A DNA stretch of 64,000 nucleotides, taken from positions 23,204-87,203 of the forward strand of contig DBBY01000038.1 in the NCBI GenBank assembly GCA_002292855.1, written 5' to 3'. Shown here one piece after another: positions 1 through 7,272 of this stretch (its first letter is position 1; each line of letters opens with the position of its first letter). Both the position numbers and the translations under genes were made by a program. Source of the stretch: Flavobacteriales bacterium UBA972. Lineage in GTDB: Bacteria; Bacteroidota; Bacteroidia; Flavobacteriales; Schleiferiaceae. The notes under the pieces were generated by a model. That model was not told the origin of the DNA and did no database searches. It saw only the letters and a program-made list of their open reading frames with translations.

Positions 1-1
1 C

Positions 2-358
2 GAAGACGAATTGGTCATGAAGATGGAAGTTTGGACCGACGCCTATGTGAAGCGAGACACCGCCACCGTGGGCCAGGCTGTAGTCGACTCCATCCTGGTG
101 CACGCCGCCGACGGCCGCCACGTATGGGTCACCCGGCAAGGATTGAATGCTTTTTTGACCGAAACCCCCGAGTTCAGTTGGGACATCTCCAGCATTGACT
201 ACGTCGGGCACTCCGACGGCAAGGACGTTGTGGTCGTTCGAGGCCAGGAGAAGCGCAGCTACGCCGACGGTCGCGTGTTTGACGAGCACCTCGCCGAGTT
301 CTTTGCCTGGAAGGGCGGACGCATTGTCGAAGTCACGCAGTACAGTCGCAAGCCGTGA
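2..358 (+). CDS. SnoaL/NTF2-like protein, 5' end outside window
   Basis: The frame is open to the left edge, so the true start lies upstream and about 118 C-terminal residues are visible. Alternating hydrophobic strands, the pattern FSWDISSIDYVG and an ending of the type FFAWKGGRIVEVTQY look like the curved beta-sheet of SnoaL-like/NTF2-like small-ligand or scaffold proteins; in that family the closing strand typically reads 'f.v.dGkI.e...y'. No catalytic residue can be named. The stop codon overlaps the GTG start of the hexosaminidase gene (GTGA, 355-358), so the two genes are probably translationally coupled. The family call is by pattern only; a DUF4440-type protein is an equally good description. 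Confidence 0.5.
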   Translation, partial: EDELVMKMEVWTDAYVKRDTATVGQAVVDSILVHAADGRHVWVTRQGLNAFLTETPEFSWDISSIDYVGHSDGKDVVVVRGQEKRSYADGRVFDEHLAEFFAWKGGRIVEVTQYSRKP

Positions 359-1935
359 GGGGGCTAGTTGGTTTCTGGTTACTGGTTTCTTGTTGGATGG
401 CAAGCGGCCAAGTGATCCAAGTGGTTCCGCGGCCGCAGTCCGTGGTTATTGAGGGCGAGCCGATTTCTGTGGCCGGCAACCTCTACGTGGTGGCCACGCC
501 GGCTCTTCAGGGGGAGGCTGACCTGATCCGCACCTGGTGGAATGCCAGCAAGACCGGCGCCAAAGGTTCCTCGGTTACGGCCGAACTGCGCATTCAAAAC
601 GATGTTCCGGCCGAGTCCTACGCCCTGCGCGTCAGCGAAGGCAAGATTGTGGTCGCCGGAGGTTCTGCCGCCGCCGTCTTTTACGGAATCCAAACCCTCA
701 TTCAGGCCGAGAACGGCACGAAGACGCTGCCCGCCATGACCGTACGCGACCAACCCGCCTTTGCCTACCGCGGAATGCATTTGGACGTTTGCCGGCACTT
801 TTTTGACGTGGACTTCGTCAAGCGCTACCTCGACCTGATGGCCGAACACAAAATGAATCGCTTTCACTGGCACCTCACCGAAGATCAAGGATGGCGCATC
901 GAAATCAAGCGCTACCCGCGACTCACCGAGGTCGGAGCCTGGCGTAATGCCTCGCAGGTCGGCCCTTATGGCGATCAGCGCTTCGACAGCACGCGCTACG
1001 GCGGATTCTATACCCAAGACGAGGTCAGCGAAATCGTGGCCTACGCGGCGGCGCGCCACATCACGGTGGTTCCGGAGATTGAACTCCCCGGCCATGCCCG
1101 GGCGGCCCTTGCGGCCTATCCGCAGCTGAGCTGCACCGGCATCGAGCAGCCCGTAGCCACCGGCTGGGGCGTGTTCGACGACGTCTACTGCGCCGGCAAC
1201 GACTCGGTGTTCACCTTTCTTGAAGGCGTGCTCGACGAGGTCTTGGCGCTCTTCCCGGGCGAGTACATGCACATCGGGGGCGACGAGTGCCCCAAAACGC
1301 GCTGGCACGACTGTGCCCAGTGCCAGGCGCGCCTCAAGGCTGAAGGTTTGGCCGACGAGCACGCCCTGCAGAGTTACTTCATTCGACGCATCGAGGGCTA
1401 CTTGAACGCGCGCGGACGCCAAATCATCGGTTGGGACGAAATCCTCGAGGGCGGTCTTGCTCCCAACGCCACCGTGATGAGCTGGCGCGGAGAGTCGGGC
1501 GGAATCGCTGCCGCCAAAGCTGGCCACGACGCCATTATGACTCCCGGCACGCCTTGCTACTGGGACCACTACCAAAGCAAGGATCCAGGCGAGCCGCATG
1601 CCATCGGTGGATTCAATCCGGTCGAGTCGGTCTACTTGTACAATCCGGTTCCGGCGGAACTCACTGCCGACGAAGCCAAGCGCATTCTCGGGGCGCAAGC
1701 CAACCTTTGGACTGAGTACGTACTGACCCCGGCGCACGCCGAATACATGATTTTGCCCCGCCAGCTTGCTCTGGCCGAGGTTTTGTGGACGGGGCCGCGC
1801 CGCAGCGAAGACCTTCCTGACTTTCGCATTCGCGCCACGCAGCGCTCTAAGGTCTTGAAGGCACGCGGATTCAATGTGGCTCTACACTTTTTAATTCCGG
1901 AATCTAAACCCATTCGCCGCAATGAAGCGAAGTGA
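355..1935 (+). CDS. Beta-N-acetylhexosaminidase, GH20
   Basis: Secreted exo-glycosidase expected to release terminal GlcNAc or GalNAc by substrate-assisted catalysis. The N-terminus has a short hydrophobic signal peptide (about residues 1-19), then the small alpha/beta GH20b domain (about 20-130) and the TIM barrel, starting near AFAYRGMHLDVCRHFF. The diagnostic motif HIGGDECPKTRW is present, with the catalytic Asp310-Glu311 pair. The substrate-pocket motifs HWHLTEDQGWR and a C-terminal LWTEY are also present. At 526 aa it is a normal single-domain-plus-barrel GH20. The start is GTG 355, overlapping the upstream stop; the 3' end overlaps the next gene by 14 bp, so this is an operon with the glycosylasparaginase. 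The signal peptide is encoded by a CTAGTTGC-like repeat (363-396). Confidence 0.95.
   Translation: MRGLVGFWLLVSCWMASGQVIQVVPRPQSVVIEGEPISVAGNLYVVATPALQGEADLIRTWWNASKTGAKGSSVTAELRIQNDVPAESYALRVSEGKIVVAGGSAAAVFYGIQTLIQAENGTKTLPAMTVRDQPAFAYRGMHLDVCRHFFDVDFVKRYLDLMAEHKMNRFHWHLTEDQGWRIEIKRYPRLTEVGAWRNASQVGPYGDQRFDSTRYGGFYTQDEVSEIVAYAAARHITVVPEIELPGHARAALAAYPQLSCTGIEQPVATGWGVFDDVYCAGNDSVFTFLEGVLDEVLALFPGEYMHIGGDECPKTRWHDCAQCQARLKAEGLADEHALQSYFIRRIEGYLNARGRQIIGWDEILEGGLAPNATVMSWRGESGGIAAAKAGHDAIMTPGTPCYWDHYQSKDPGEPHAIGGFNPVESVYLYNPVPAELTADEAKRILGAQANLWTEYVLTPAHAEYMILPRQLALAEVLWTGPRRSEDLPDFRIRATQRSKVLKARGFNVALHFLIPESKPIRRNEAK
363..396 (+). repeat. CTAGTTGC-type degenerate repeat inside signal peptide
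   Basis: Positions 363-396 are built of degenerate units such as GCTAGTTGG, CTGGTTACTGG and CTTGTTGG, matching the much clearer repeat at 47445-47519. Here it lies in frame and encodes the hydrophobic core (LVGFWLLVSCW) of the GH20 signal peptide. Assignment to the same repeat family is by eye. Confidence 0.4.
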
Positions 1936-2953
1936 CTTTCTCAAAACCCTTGGCCTCGGAGCCTTGGGAAGCCTGATCACGACGGGCGCCGCCGTCGCCC
2001 GCAACCAGCAGCTAGTTGCTAGAGGCAGCGCCGCAGGCGCCCAGCAACCAGAAGCTAGTAGCCGGGCCCCTGGCCCGATGTCCATCGGAACCTGGCCCTT
2101 TGCCGAACATACGACCCGCGCGGCCCTCGAAGTCATGAAGAAGGGAGCTAACGCCCTGGATGCAGTCGAACTCGGAGTCAAAATATGTGAAGCAGACCCC
2201 CGCGAGCGCAGCGTAGGTTTAGGCGGACGCCCCGACCGCGACGGCCGCGTGACCCTTGATGCATGCATTATGGACCACCTTGGCAACATCGGTTCTGTGG
2301 CGGCCTGCGAGCAGGTCGTGCACGTTTCGAGTTTGGCTCGGGCGGTAATGGAGCGCACTCCGCACGTGATGCTCGTGGGCGACGGCGCAACCCAATTCGC
2401 TAGGGAACAGGGATTCCCGATGCAAAATCTCTTGGTGGCTGAGAGCGAAGCCGAGTGGAAGAAGTGGCTCGAAAAGTCCGAGTACAAACCAATTCCCAAC
2501 ATCGAAAACCACGACACCATTGGGCAACTGACGCTCGACGCCCATGGTAGGCTTGCCGGCTGCTGCACCACCAGCGGAATGGCATTCAAGATGCACGGCC
2601 GCGTAGGCGATTCGCCCATCATCGGTGCGGGGCTGTACGTCGACGGTGAGGTCGGAGCGGCCACCGCTACGGGACACGGCGAAGAAGTTATTCGCACCGT
2701 GGGTTCCTTTCGAGTGGTTGTGGCAATGAAGGCCGGAAAAAGTCCGCAACAGGCCTGCGAAGACGCGGTGCGCGAAATTCACAAGTTGTTTGTGCGCCGC
2801 GGCAAGCCATGGGCCGATACCCAAATTGGCTTCATTGCGATGGATGTTCAGGGCCGCGTCGGCGGATTCGCGCTCAGGCCCGGATTCAGTTTTGCCCTGG
2901 CCCAGGGTGATGGCGTCGAAATTCTCGAGGCGAACTCCCTGCTCAACGCATAA
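1922..2953 (+). CDS. N4-(beta-N-acetylglucosaminyl)-L-asparaginase (glycosylasparaginase)
   Basis: Ntn-hydrolase that cuts the GlcNAc-Asn bond left after N-glycoprotein degradation, giving aspartate and aminoglucosamine. The precursor self-cleaves before a Thr; here the motif NHDTIGQL places that nucleophile at Thr199. GLGGRPDRDGRVTLDA and GNIGSVA are typical of the alpha-chain, and GAGLYVDGEVGAATATGHGE of the beta-chain. The N-terminus (KRSDFLKTLG plus a hydrophobic stretch) is Tat-like with KR in place of RR, so export is likely. Residues about 27-52, between signal and mature enzyme, are an unusual Gln/Ala-rich linker encoded by a repeat (2001-2063). ATG 1922 overlaps the GH20 gene by 14 bp. 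Length of 343 aa is normal. Confidence 0.93.
   Translation: MKRSDFLKTLGLGALGSLITTGAAVARNQQLVARGSAAGAQQPEASSRAPGPMSIGTWPFAEHTTRAALEVMKKGANALDAVELGVKICEADPRERSVGLGGRPDRDGRVTLDACIMDHLGNIGSVAACEQVVHVSSLARAVMERTPHVMLVGDGATQFAREQGFPMQNLLVAESEAEWKKWLEKSEYKPIPNIENHDTIGQLTLDAHGRLAGCCTTSGMAFKMHGRVGDSPIIGAGLYVDGEVGAATATGHGEEVIRTVGSFRVVVAMKAGKSPQQACEDAVREIHKLFVRRGKPWADTQIGFIAMDVQGRVGGFALRPGFSFALAQGDGVEILEANSLLNA
2001..2063 (+). repeat. CTAGTTGC-type repeat inside coding linker
   Basis: GCAACCAGCAGCTAGTTGCTAG followed, about 20 bases on, by CAGCAACCAGAAGCTAGTAG. These are the same words (CTAGTTGC, GCAACCAG, CTAGTAG) as in the intergenic repeat at 47445-47519. It lies in frame between the Tat signal and mature domain of the glycosylasparaginase, where an insertion would be tolerated. 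Confidence 0.55.
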
Positions 2954-2958
2954 AACCG

Positions 2959-4467
2959 TTAAAAACGGCGAAAACCCCGAAGCGCAGCCTTCCAGGCGCG
3001 TTTGGGATTATTGTCTGCGTCGATTAGGCTCCAGGTGATCGCGTCGTCGATGTCGTTGAGTTGCCAGATGAGGGTTCCGCTGCAAAAAGGACGGGCACGG
3101 CGCTGGGCGCGAAGGGTGCGGCGAATGACCTTGGATTGCCAGCGCTGCGAGGCGTCGGCGAGCTCGTCGGTGGTGCCTCCGCGCCAAGCTTGTTCGCTGC
3201 GCAGGTAGCGCTCGAGCAGGCCGAGGCCCTTGTAGCTGAGCATGTAGGTGGCGGGATCGGCGGTCCAGCGGGCGCGGACCGACGGGCCGGGAAGCGACGG
3301 AACGCCCCACTCGCTTACCATCGGGGCGACGCGGTCGGCGAGGACCGAGGTGGGCTGCTCGCCGTGCCAGACGCGCCAGTCGTGGTTGTCTCCGCGCATA
3401 AAGTCATCGGGGCGGCCCCAGTTGCTCACGGGCGAGGAGGAGAGGTAGGCCCGGCCGGGCGCGTGTGCGGCAACGACCGAAGGAAGCAGTTCGTCAAAAA
3501 TCCAATGGTTGTTGGCCCAAAGTTGGGCGGAGTCTGCGGGCGACATTCCGTAGGTTTTTTGCCAGCCCCAGGCGCGCCAGGCCACGTCGATTTCGTTGTT
3601 TCCGCAAAAAAGAACCACGCTGGGGTGCTCGGCCATGCGCTTCACTTGGTACTCGGCTTCGGCGCGGACCCAGGCACGAAACGTCGAATCGCCCGGGTAC
3701 GCGGTCCCCGTGAAGGCGAAGTCCTGCCAGACCATTAGCCCGAGGCTGTCGCAGGTGCTAAGGAGCCGTTCTGACGGATAGCTTCCGCCCGCCCAAAACC
3801 GCACGGTATTGCTCCCGGCTCGCCACAGTTCGATGAGGCGCTGGCGCAGCAGCTCCTCGCGCAGGGGGTCCGACGGAACCACCGCGTTGACGCCCAGCAA
3901 AAACTGAGGCCGACCGTTGACCTCGAGGTAAAAGGGACGCGCCGGGTCGTCGGTCACCAACCGCGAGTGGGTCAGGGCCCAGCGGTGCTGGGGCGCGAAC
4001 TTCGTGCGGCCTCCGGCGGGGCGCGGACTCCATTCTACATAAATCAAGGGCCGGGCAATCGGGCCCTGGGGCTCTGTCAGACGGGGTGCAGGTGCTCCGG
4101 TGCGCACGGAACGCCGAGCAAAGTCCCAGCCAAACTCGACCGCCGGCTTGCGCAGGTGCTGGCTTAGGCGCAGGGGGTCGTTATCGGTCGGGTAGGGCAT
4201 TGGGTCGGACTTCTGCCGCTCTGCCGCAAAGGCAAGTGGGTCTGGGAACAGGTAGCCCACGGAGTCTTCGGCCCGTGCTCCCTGCGGAAGGGGCAGTTCC
4301 ATTGCCACAAAGGGACCCGGAACAAAGCCAATAGTATCCCATTGCTCGGATCCTTGCCTCTGGTAGATTACCCAGGCTGGTCCGTCAACTCGGTCGGCGA
4401 CTAAGATCGACTGCCCGGCATAGCCCAATTGGCTCAGGGCCCAGGTTAGTATCAGTACCGGCGGCAT
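2959..4467 (-). CDS. Beta-mannosidase, GH2 (short form)
   Basis: Retaining glycosidase expected to remove beta-linked mannose, for example from the Man-beta-1,4-GlcNAc unit of N-glycan cores. The TIM barrel carries the acid/base motif CGNNEID with Glu292 and the nucleophile motif SEWGVPS with Glu386. EFGWDFARR (111-119) is the beta-mannosidase version of the loop joining the N-terminal jelly roll to the middle domain. The protein is only 502 aa against roughly 800 or more for full GH2 mannosidases: it begins with a signal-like stretch and a reduced N-terminal region and ends soon after the barrel, so the C-terminal beta domains are missing. Its stop faces the glycosylasparaginase stop 5 bp away, and its start overlaps cutC by 16 bp. 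Confidence 0.85.
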   Translation of the reverse strand: MPPVLILTWALSQLGYAGQSILVADRVDGPAWVIYQRQGSEQWDTIGFVPGPFVAMELPLPQGARAEDSVGYLFPDPLAFAAERQKSDPMPYPTDNDPLRLSQHLRKPAVEFGWDFARRSVRTGAPAPRLTEPQGPIARPLIYVEWSPRPAGGRTKFAPQHRWALTHSRLVTDDPARPFYLEVNGRPQFLLGVNAVVPSDPLREELLRQRLIELWRAGSNTVRFWAGGSYPSERLLSTCDSLGLMVWQDFAFTGTAYPGDSTFRAWVRAEAEYQVKRMAEHPSVVLFCGNNEIDVAWRAWGWQKTYGMSPADSAQLWANNHWIFDELLPSVVAAHAPGRAYLSSSPVSNWGRPDDFMRGDNHDWRVWHGEQPTSVLADRVAPMVSEWGVPSLPGPSVRARWTADPATYMLSYKGLGLLERYLRSEQAWRGGTTDELADASQRWQSKVIRRTLRAQRRARPFCSGTLIWQLNDIDDAITWSLIDADNNPKRAWKAALRGFRRF

Positions 4468-5126
4468 AGGTCAAGCATGGCAAGGGTTTCAGCCCGGTTG
4501 GGCAGGGGAGGTTCCTCGCGGTAGTCGAGCAGTGCGGCCGAGTGAATTTGATCGTATCCCGCCTCGAGGTAGCGTTGCGCATTGTGAGCGCGGATTCCGC
4601 CACCCGCAAGTACCTCAATGCGTCCCGCCGCCGCCTGCTTCAGTGCTTGCAGGGTTTCGATTGTAGTCGCTCCGAGTCCGGTCAGTATGCGGTCAAATCC
4701 CCATTCCACGGCCTGCTCCATGGCCTCCAAGGGGTCGGCTGTGGCGTCAAAGGCGCGATGCAGTACCCGCTTTAGGCCTGCGGATGCTGCCAGCATTGAC
4801 AGCTCGTTCAGGCGTTCGTCCAGGCGATTGGTCTTGTTCAAGGCGCCGACTACGATAAAATCCACGCCTTGATTGGCCAAGCGCTGCACTTCGTTCCTCA
4901 TTGCGGACCATTCTTGGTCTGAGTAGATAAAGGATCCGCCGCGAGGGCGTAGCATGACCCCCAGCGAGCCGGAGTAGCTGCCTCGCACCCGGTCTACGTC
5001 TTTGGCGCTGGGCGAAGTGCCGCCTTCAAGGGCTTCTGCGCAGAATTCAATTCGGGCTACTCCCCAAGATTCCGCCAAGGCGGCTGCTTGAGGGTCAAAG
5101 CAGGCGAGTTCAAGTAAGGCTGGCAT
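4452..5126 (-). CDS. cutC: CutC family TIM-barrel protein
   Basis: Member of the CutC family, named for a copper-tolerance phenotype in E. coli, although the biochemical role remains unclear. The start LLELACFDP, then ARIEFCAEALEGGTSPS, VMLRPRGGSFIY, GVDFIVVGAL, LHRAFD, FDRILTGLG and VLAGGGIRAHN follow the family order. The reading frame extends upstream into the tRNA gene, so the start is taken at ATG 5126 (224 aa), which gives the usual family N-terminus. It overlaps the beta-mannosidase gene by 16 bp and is co-transcribed with it. That partnership with three glycoprotein-degrading enzymes suggests a role tied to sugar metabolism rather than copper, which is inference. Confidence 0.9.
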   Translation of the reverse strand: MPALLELACFDPQAAALAESWGVARIEFCAEALEGGTSPSAKDVDRVRGSYSGSLGVMLRPRGGSFIYSDQEWSAMRNEVQRLANQGVDFIVVGALNKTNRLDERLNELSMLAASAGLKRVLHRAFDATADPLEAMEQAVEWGFDRILTGLGATTIETLQALKQAAAGRIEVLAGGGIRAHNAQRYLEAGYDQIHSAALLDYREEPPLPNRAETLAMLDLCRRY

Positions 5127-5186
5127 CGGCCTGCAAATTCCGACATTATAACGACTCCGCAATAATGCAGATTTTGATTTTAGCTG

Positions 5187-5194
5187 TATATTTG
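5187..5194 (+). promoter_or_regulatory. Bacteroidota -7 box (TATATTTG) of tRNA-Arg
   Basis: TATATTTG matches the phylum consensus TAnnTTTG and ends 16 nt before the first base of tRNA-Arg. The tRNA-Asp gene has the identical octamer upstream. No convincing TTG box is seen at the expected distance. Confidence 0.55.
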
Positions 5195-5210
5195 TCGCCT
5201 CCAATAAAAT

Positions 5211-5284
5211 GGCCTTGTAGCTCAATTGAATAGAGCACTTGACTACGGATCAAGAGGTTTCAGGTTTGAATCCTGACAGGGTCA
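5211..5284 (+). tRNA. tRNA-Arg (anticodon ACG)
   Basis: Full cloverleaf of 74 nt. The acceptor arm GGCCTTG pairs with CAGGGTC (two wobble pairs) with discriminator A; D-arm GCTC/GAGC; anticodon arm CTTGA-CTACGGA-TCAAG giving ACG, read as ICG for CGN codons; T-arm TCAGG-TTTGAAT-CCTGA. CCA is not encoded. It is followed within 15 nt by a strong terminator. Confidence 0.95.
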
Positions 5285-5298
5285 CTAAGAGACCGAAA

Positions 5299-5323
5299 CC
5301 CGCTGCACTGCAGCGGGTTTTTT
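5299..5323 (+). terminator. Rho-independent terminator after tRNA-Arg
   Basis: Perfect 8-bp stem CCCGCTGC/GCAGCGGG with a 3-nt loop (ACT), followed directly by six T residues. Confidence 0.9.
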
Positions 5324-5355
5324 CTTGGATGCAACTAATTGTTTGGCCATACCGC

Positions 5356-6345
5356 TTAAAAAAGCTGTTCGATAGATCTACTCTTTAAACGATGAAGTGT
5401 ACGACCCATAGCCTTGGAATCGCGCCCAAACTTATCCCTACTAATGTTCCACAAGCGGCAACCAATCCCGAAATCTATGGTCAGAACCGGTTTAGAATCT
5501 ATTAATACAGGATGCAAAGTTGCCCCAGCGGATACTAAAAACTTGGACTCGATGTTCCGTAATGCAGTATAAAACGGTCTGTGGAGAATCGTCGAAGAGA
5601 GCAGAGAAACTTCAAACGTCCCTCCCGGAATTGGAAGCAGTTGCCGGGCATCTTCGGGTGAGGCCGAATAATAGTATACGGGCAGCAGTAACCCCAACTT
5701 GTATTTGAGTAATTCAAAACTTCGCACAAAACCGTGCGTTCGCACTTGAAACGTTGACGTTGTACCAATCCTACTCTGGGAAAGGCCCAAAAGAACGGAG
5801 TGGTACACGGGGTTTCCAGCCATAAAAATCATATCACGTTTTAGTCCCCAATATCTCGAGCGAACCCGCTTCATAGTCATTGGAATTTGGATAATCTGTC
5901 CTGAAAACACTGCACCGTTTGGACCCCCGACTTGCGAAGAAAGTTCCAGTGGTCCGTATTTTATAAAACTGGATACTTTTCTCGGCTGATGCGACTCATA
6001 GGTGAATCCTAACTGATGGAGCACGTCCTTTGTATTGTAAGGTGATCCGAAGTCTACGTTGATTACCAATGAGGATAAGTCGGGTGAAACACTTACATGG
6101 GTAAAGTTTAGTCCAAGGATGCCGCCCTCTTGATTAAACGTTGGATTTCCTAGCAATCCGTTTACCAAGCTAATCCCGATACGCGGATTTGTGCTCATAT
6201 CGTTTTGATAGTAGCAGTGTACGGTATCAAACGTGGCATTTTTGTAGCGTACAGGAATAGTTTTACTTGGTTGCTGTGCACCCAGCCGCACAGTATTTAA
6301 ACTGAGTGCTATCGCCACGACTAACTTGAAAAGAAGTATTTTCAC
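5356..6345 (-). CDS. Unrecognised secreted protein in AT-rich island
   Basis: A 329-aa protein I do not recognise. The N-terminus MKILLFKLVVAIALSL followed by a small-residue region ending LGAQQ is a good signal peptide (cleavage near residue 23-24). The mature part alternates polar and hydrophobic residues as in beta-sheet proteins, with many aromatic residues, and ends in a basic stretch (RTLHRLKSRS). It could be an outer-membrane or periplasmic beta-rich protein. Base composition is clearly lower in GC than the flanking genes and codons are more AT-ending, suggesting acquisition. It diverges from the lipoprotein gene at 6350 with almost no space between starts. Confidence 0.6.
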   Translation of the reverse strand: MKILLFKLVVAIALSLNTVRLGAQQPSKTIPVRYKNATFDTVHCYYQNDMSTNPRIGISLVNGLLGNPTFNQEGGILGLNFTHVSVSPDLSSLVINVDFGSPYNTKDVLHQLGFTYESHQPRKVSSFIKYGPLELSSQVGGPNGAVFSGQIIQIPMTMKRVRSRYWGLKRDMIFMAGNPVYHSVLLGLSQSRIGTTSTFQVRTHGFVRSFELLKYKLGLLLPVYYYSASPEDARQLLPIPGGTFEVSLLSSTILHRPFYTALRNIESKFLVSAGATLHPVLIDSKPVLTIDFGIGCRLWNISRDKFGRDSKAMGRTLHRLKSRSIEQLF

Positions 6346-6349
6346 ATCG

Positions 6350-6967
6350 TTGAAAGTACATCACTATCTGCCAAATTTTTGTGTAGTTCTCCTTTTCGTA
6401 AGCGGGCTTTTTTCCTCGTGCTCTGCCTACTTCTATGATCGGTGGACTACAGTTGAATTCAAAAACCGACCGGAATACTACCTGCCTGAGAAATCAGTTA
6501 AAGTAGATACGATCACCTACGAAATTTTTGACGCATTGAAGGGCATCAAATTGCCTCAAAATGTGAGAATTACTGATCAACACACGTTTAAGGGCGACCG
6601 CAGGTCGTTAATCTTAGTTCGGTACATCACGTTTAAGGATCAAACGAAATGCGTCCTTGCGTATCAAATTAATTTTGAACGCCTCGTTTTTGGCGTGCCC
6701 AGTTTGACAGCCCTCGGCGGGGCCATTGATCTCGCTACATTAAACAGGCGAAACGATGAAGTATCGTTTACACTGATTGGACTGGGGCTGGATTTCATCA
6801 GCTGGCTTCCCCTGCTAGCAGGCAATAAAGGACCGACCTTTATTGATTCCATGTTGCCTCTGGATGTCTCGAGTTATCCACTTTGGTTGCGAGACTACCT
6901 CAAAATAAACTTAGAAATCAAAGATGGATTTCAACAAACAGGCACAGTCCTCTACTTCGTACGTTAG
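6350..6967 (+). CDS. Unrecognised lipoprotein in AT-rich island
   Basis: I do not recognise this family. A hydrophobic stretch FCVVLLFVSGLF leads to a lipobox-like SSC, so it is probably a lipoprotein anchored at Cys24 with a mature part of about 180 aa. There is no ATG in the right place: TTG at 6350 (205 aa) and TTG at 6326 (213 aa) are the candidates. I chose 6350 because it avoids overlapping the divergent neighbour, whose ATG is at 6345. A GVPSLTALGGAIDLAT segment (about residues 118-133) could be membrane-associated. Its AT-rich composition matches the neighbour, so the two may have arrived together. Confidence 0.55.
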   Translation: MKVHHYLPNFCVVLLFVSGLFSSCSAYFYDRWTTVEFKNRPEYYLPEKSVKVDTITYEIFDALKGIKLPQNVRITDQHTFKGDRRSLILVRYITFKDQTKCVLAYQINFERLVFGVPSLTALGGAIDLATLNRRNDEVSFTLIGLGLDFISWLPLLAGNKGPTFIDSMLPLDVSSYPLWLRDYLKINLEIKDGFQQTGTVLYFVR

Positions 6968-7272
6968 TCGTTGTACCCTTTGAAGCAAAATACCTTGAAT
7001 GCATGAACCAAAGCCTCATCCGCTGCATCGCCTCATTCTTGATTTGGTTCGGCCTAGGTAACTTGATTCACTGCGCCACCCAAGAGAGCTTCATAAGTAC
7101 ACCAATCTAGTCGCCCTCGCTAACTCTAGGGGGCTTAGAATTCTTGCTTCCAGCCGTGGTCAAGGGGAGCTAAAACGCGTTGGGTTTCGAAAAATTAATC
7201 CAAGAAACAACGCCAAAGCGCGAGCCAATCTGAGCCAGCCCAACCAACGAGCCAACCTCGCCAAAGTCCCGC
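6968..7272. other. Gene-poor stretch of 305 bases
   Basis: Between the island lipoprotein and the TonB receptor. It holds one small open frame at 7003-7110 and, around 7218-7262, a loose run of GAGCCA-like words (GAGCCAATC, GAGCCAGCC, GAGCCAACC). I see no RNA gene, transposase remnant or clear terminator. Confidence 0.5.
7003..7110 (+). CDS. Possible 35-aa peptide or gene remnant
   Basis: ATG 7003 opens a 35-codon frame ending at TAG 7108-7110. It encodes a hydrophobic segment (CIASFLIWFGLGNLI) followed by HCATQES, which resembles a lipoprotein signal cut short after the lipobox. It may be a small membrane peptide, the 5' remnant of a lost lipoprotein gene, or chance. Confidence 0.25.
   Translation: MNQSLIRCIASFLIWFGLGNLIHCATQESFISTPI

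Noticed and set aside
379..1737. 452-aa open frame on the minus strand opposite the GH20 gene
   Set aside because: It is fully antisense to a gene with intact GH20 catalytic motifs, has no recognisable domain, and such long shadow frames are expected in GC-rich DNA.
7218..7262. GAGCCA-type words as a tandem repeat or CRISPR-like array
   Set aside because: Spacing and sequence are irregular and only three or four imperfect words occur; no spacer-repeat structure.
5211..7272. tRNA-Arg as an integration site for the AT-rich island
   Set aside because: I looked for a second copy of the tRNA 3' end (the TTGAATCCTGACAGGGTCA region) downstream and found none, and there is no integrase gene. The island may still be acquired, but not by this visible route.
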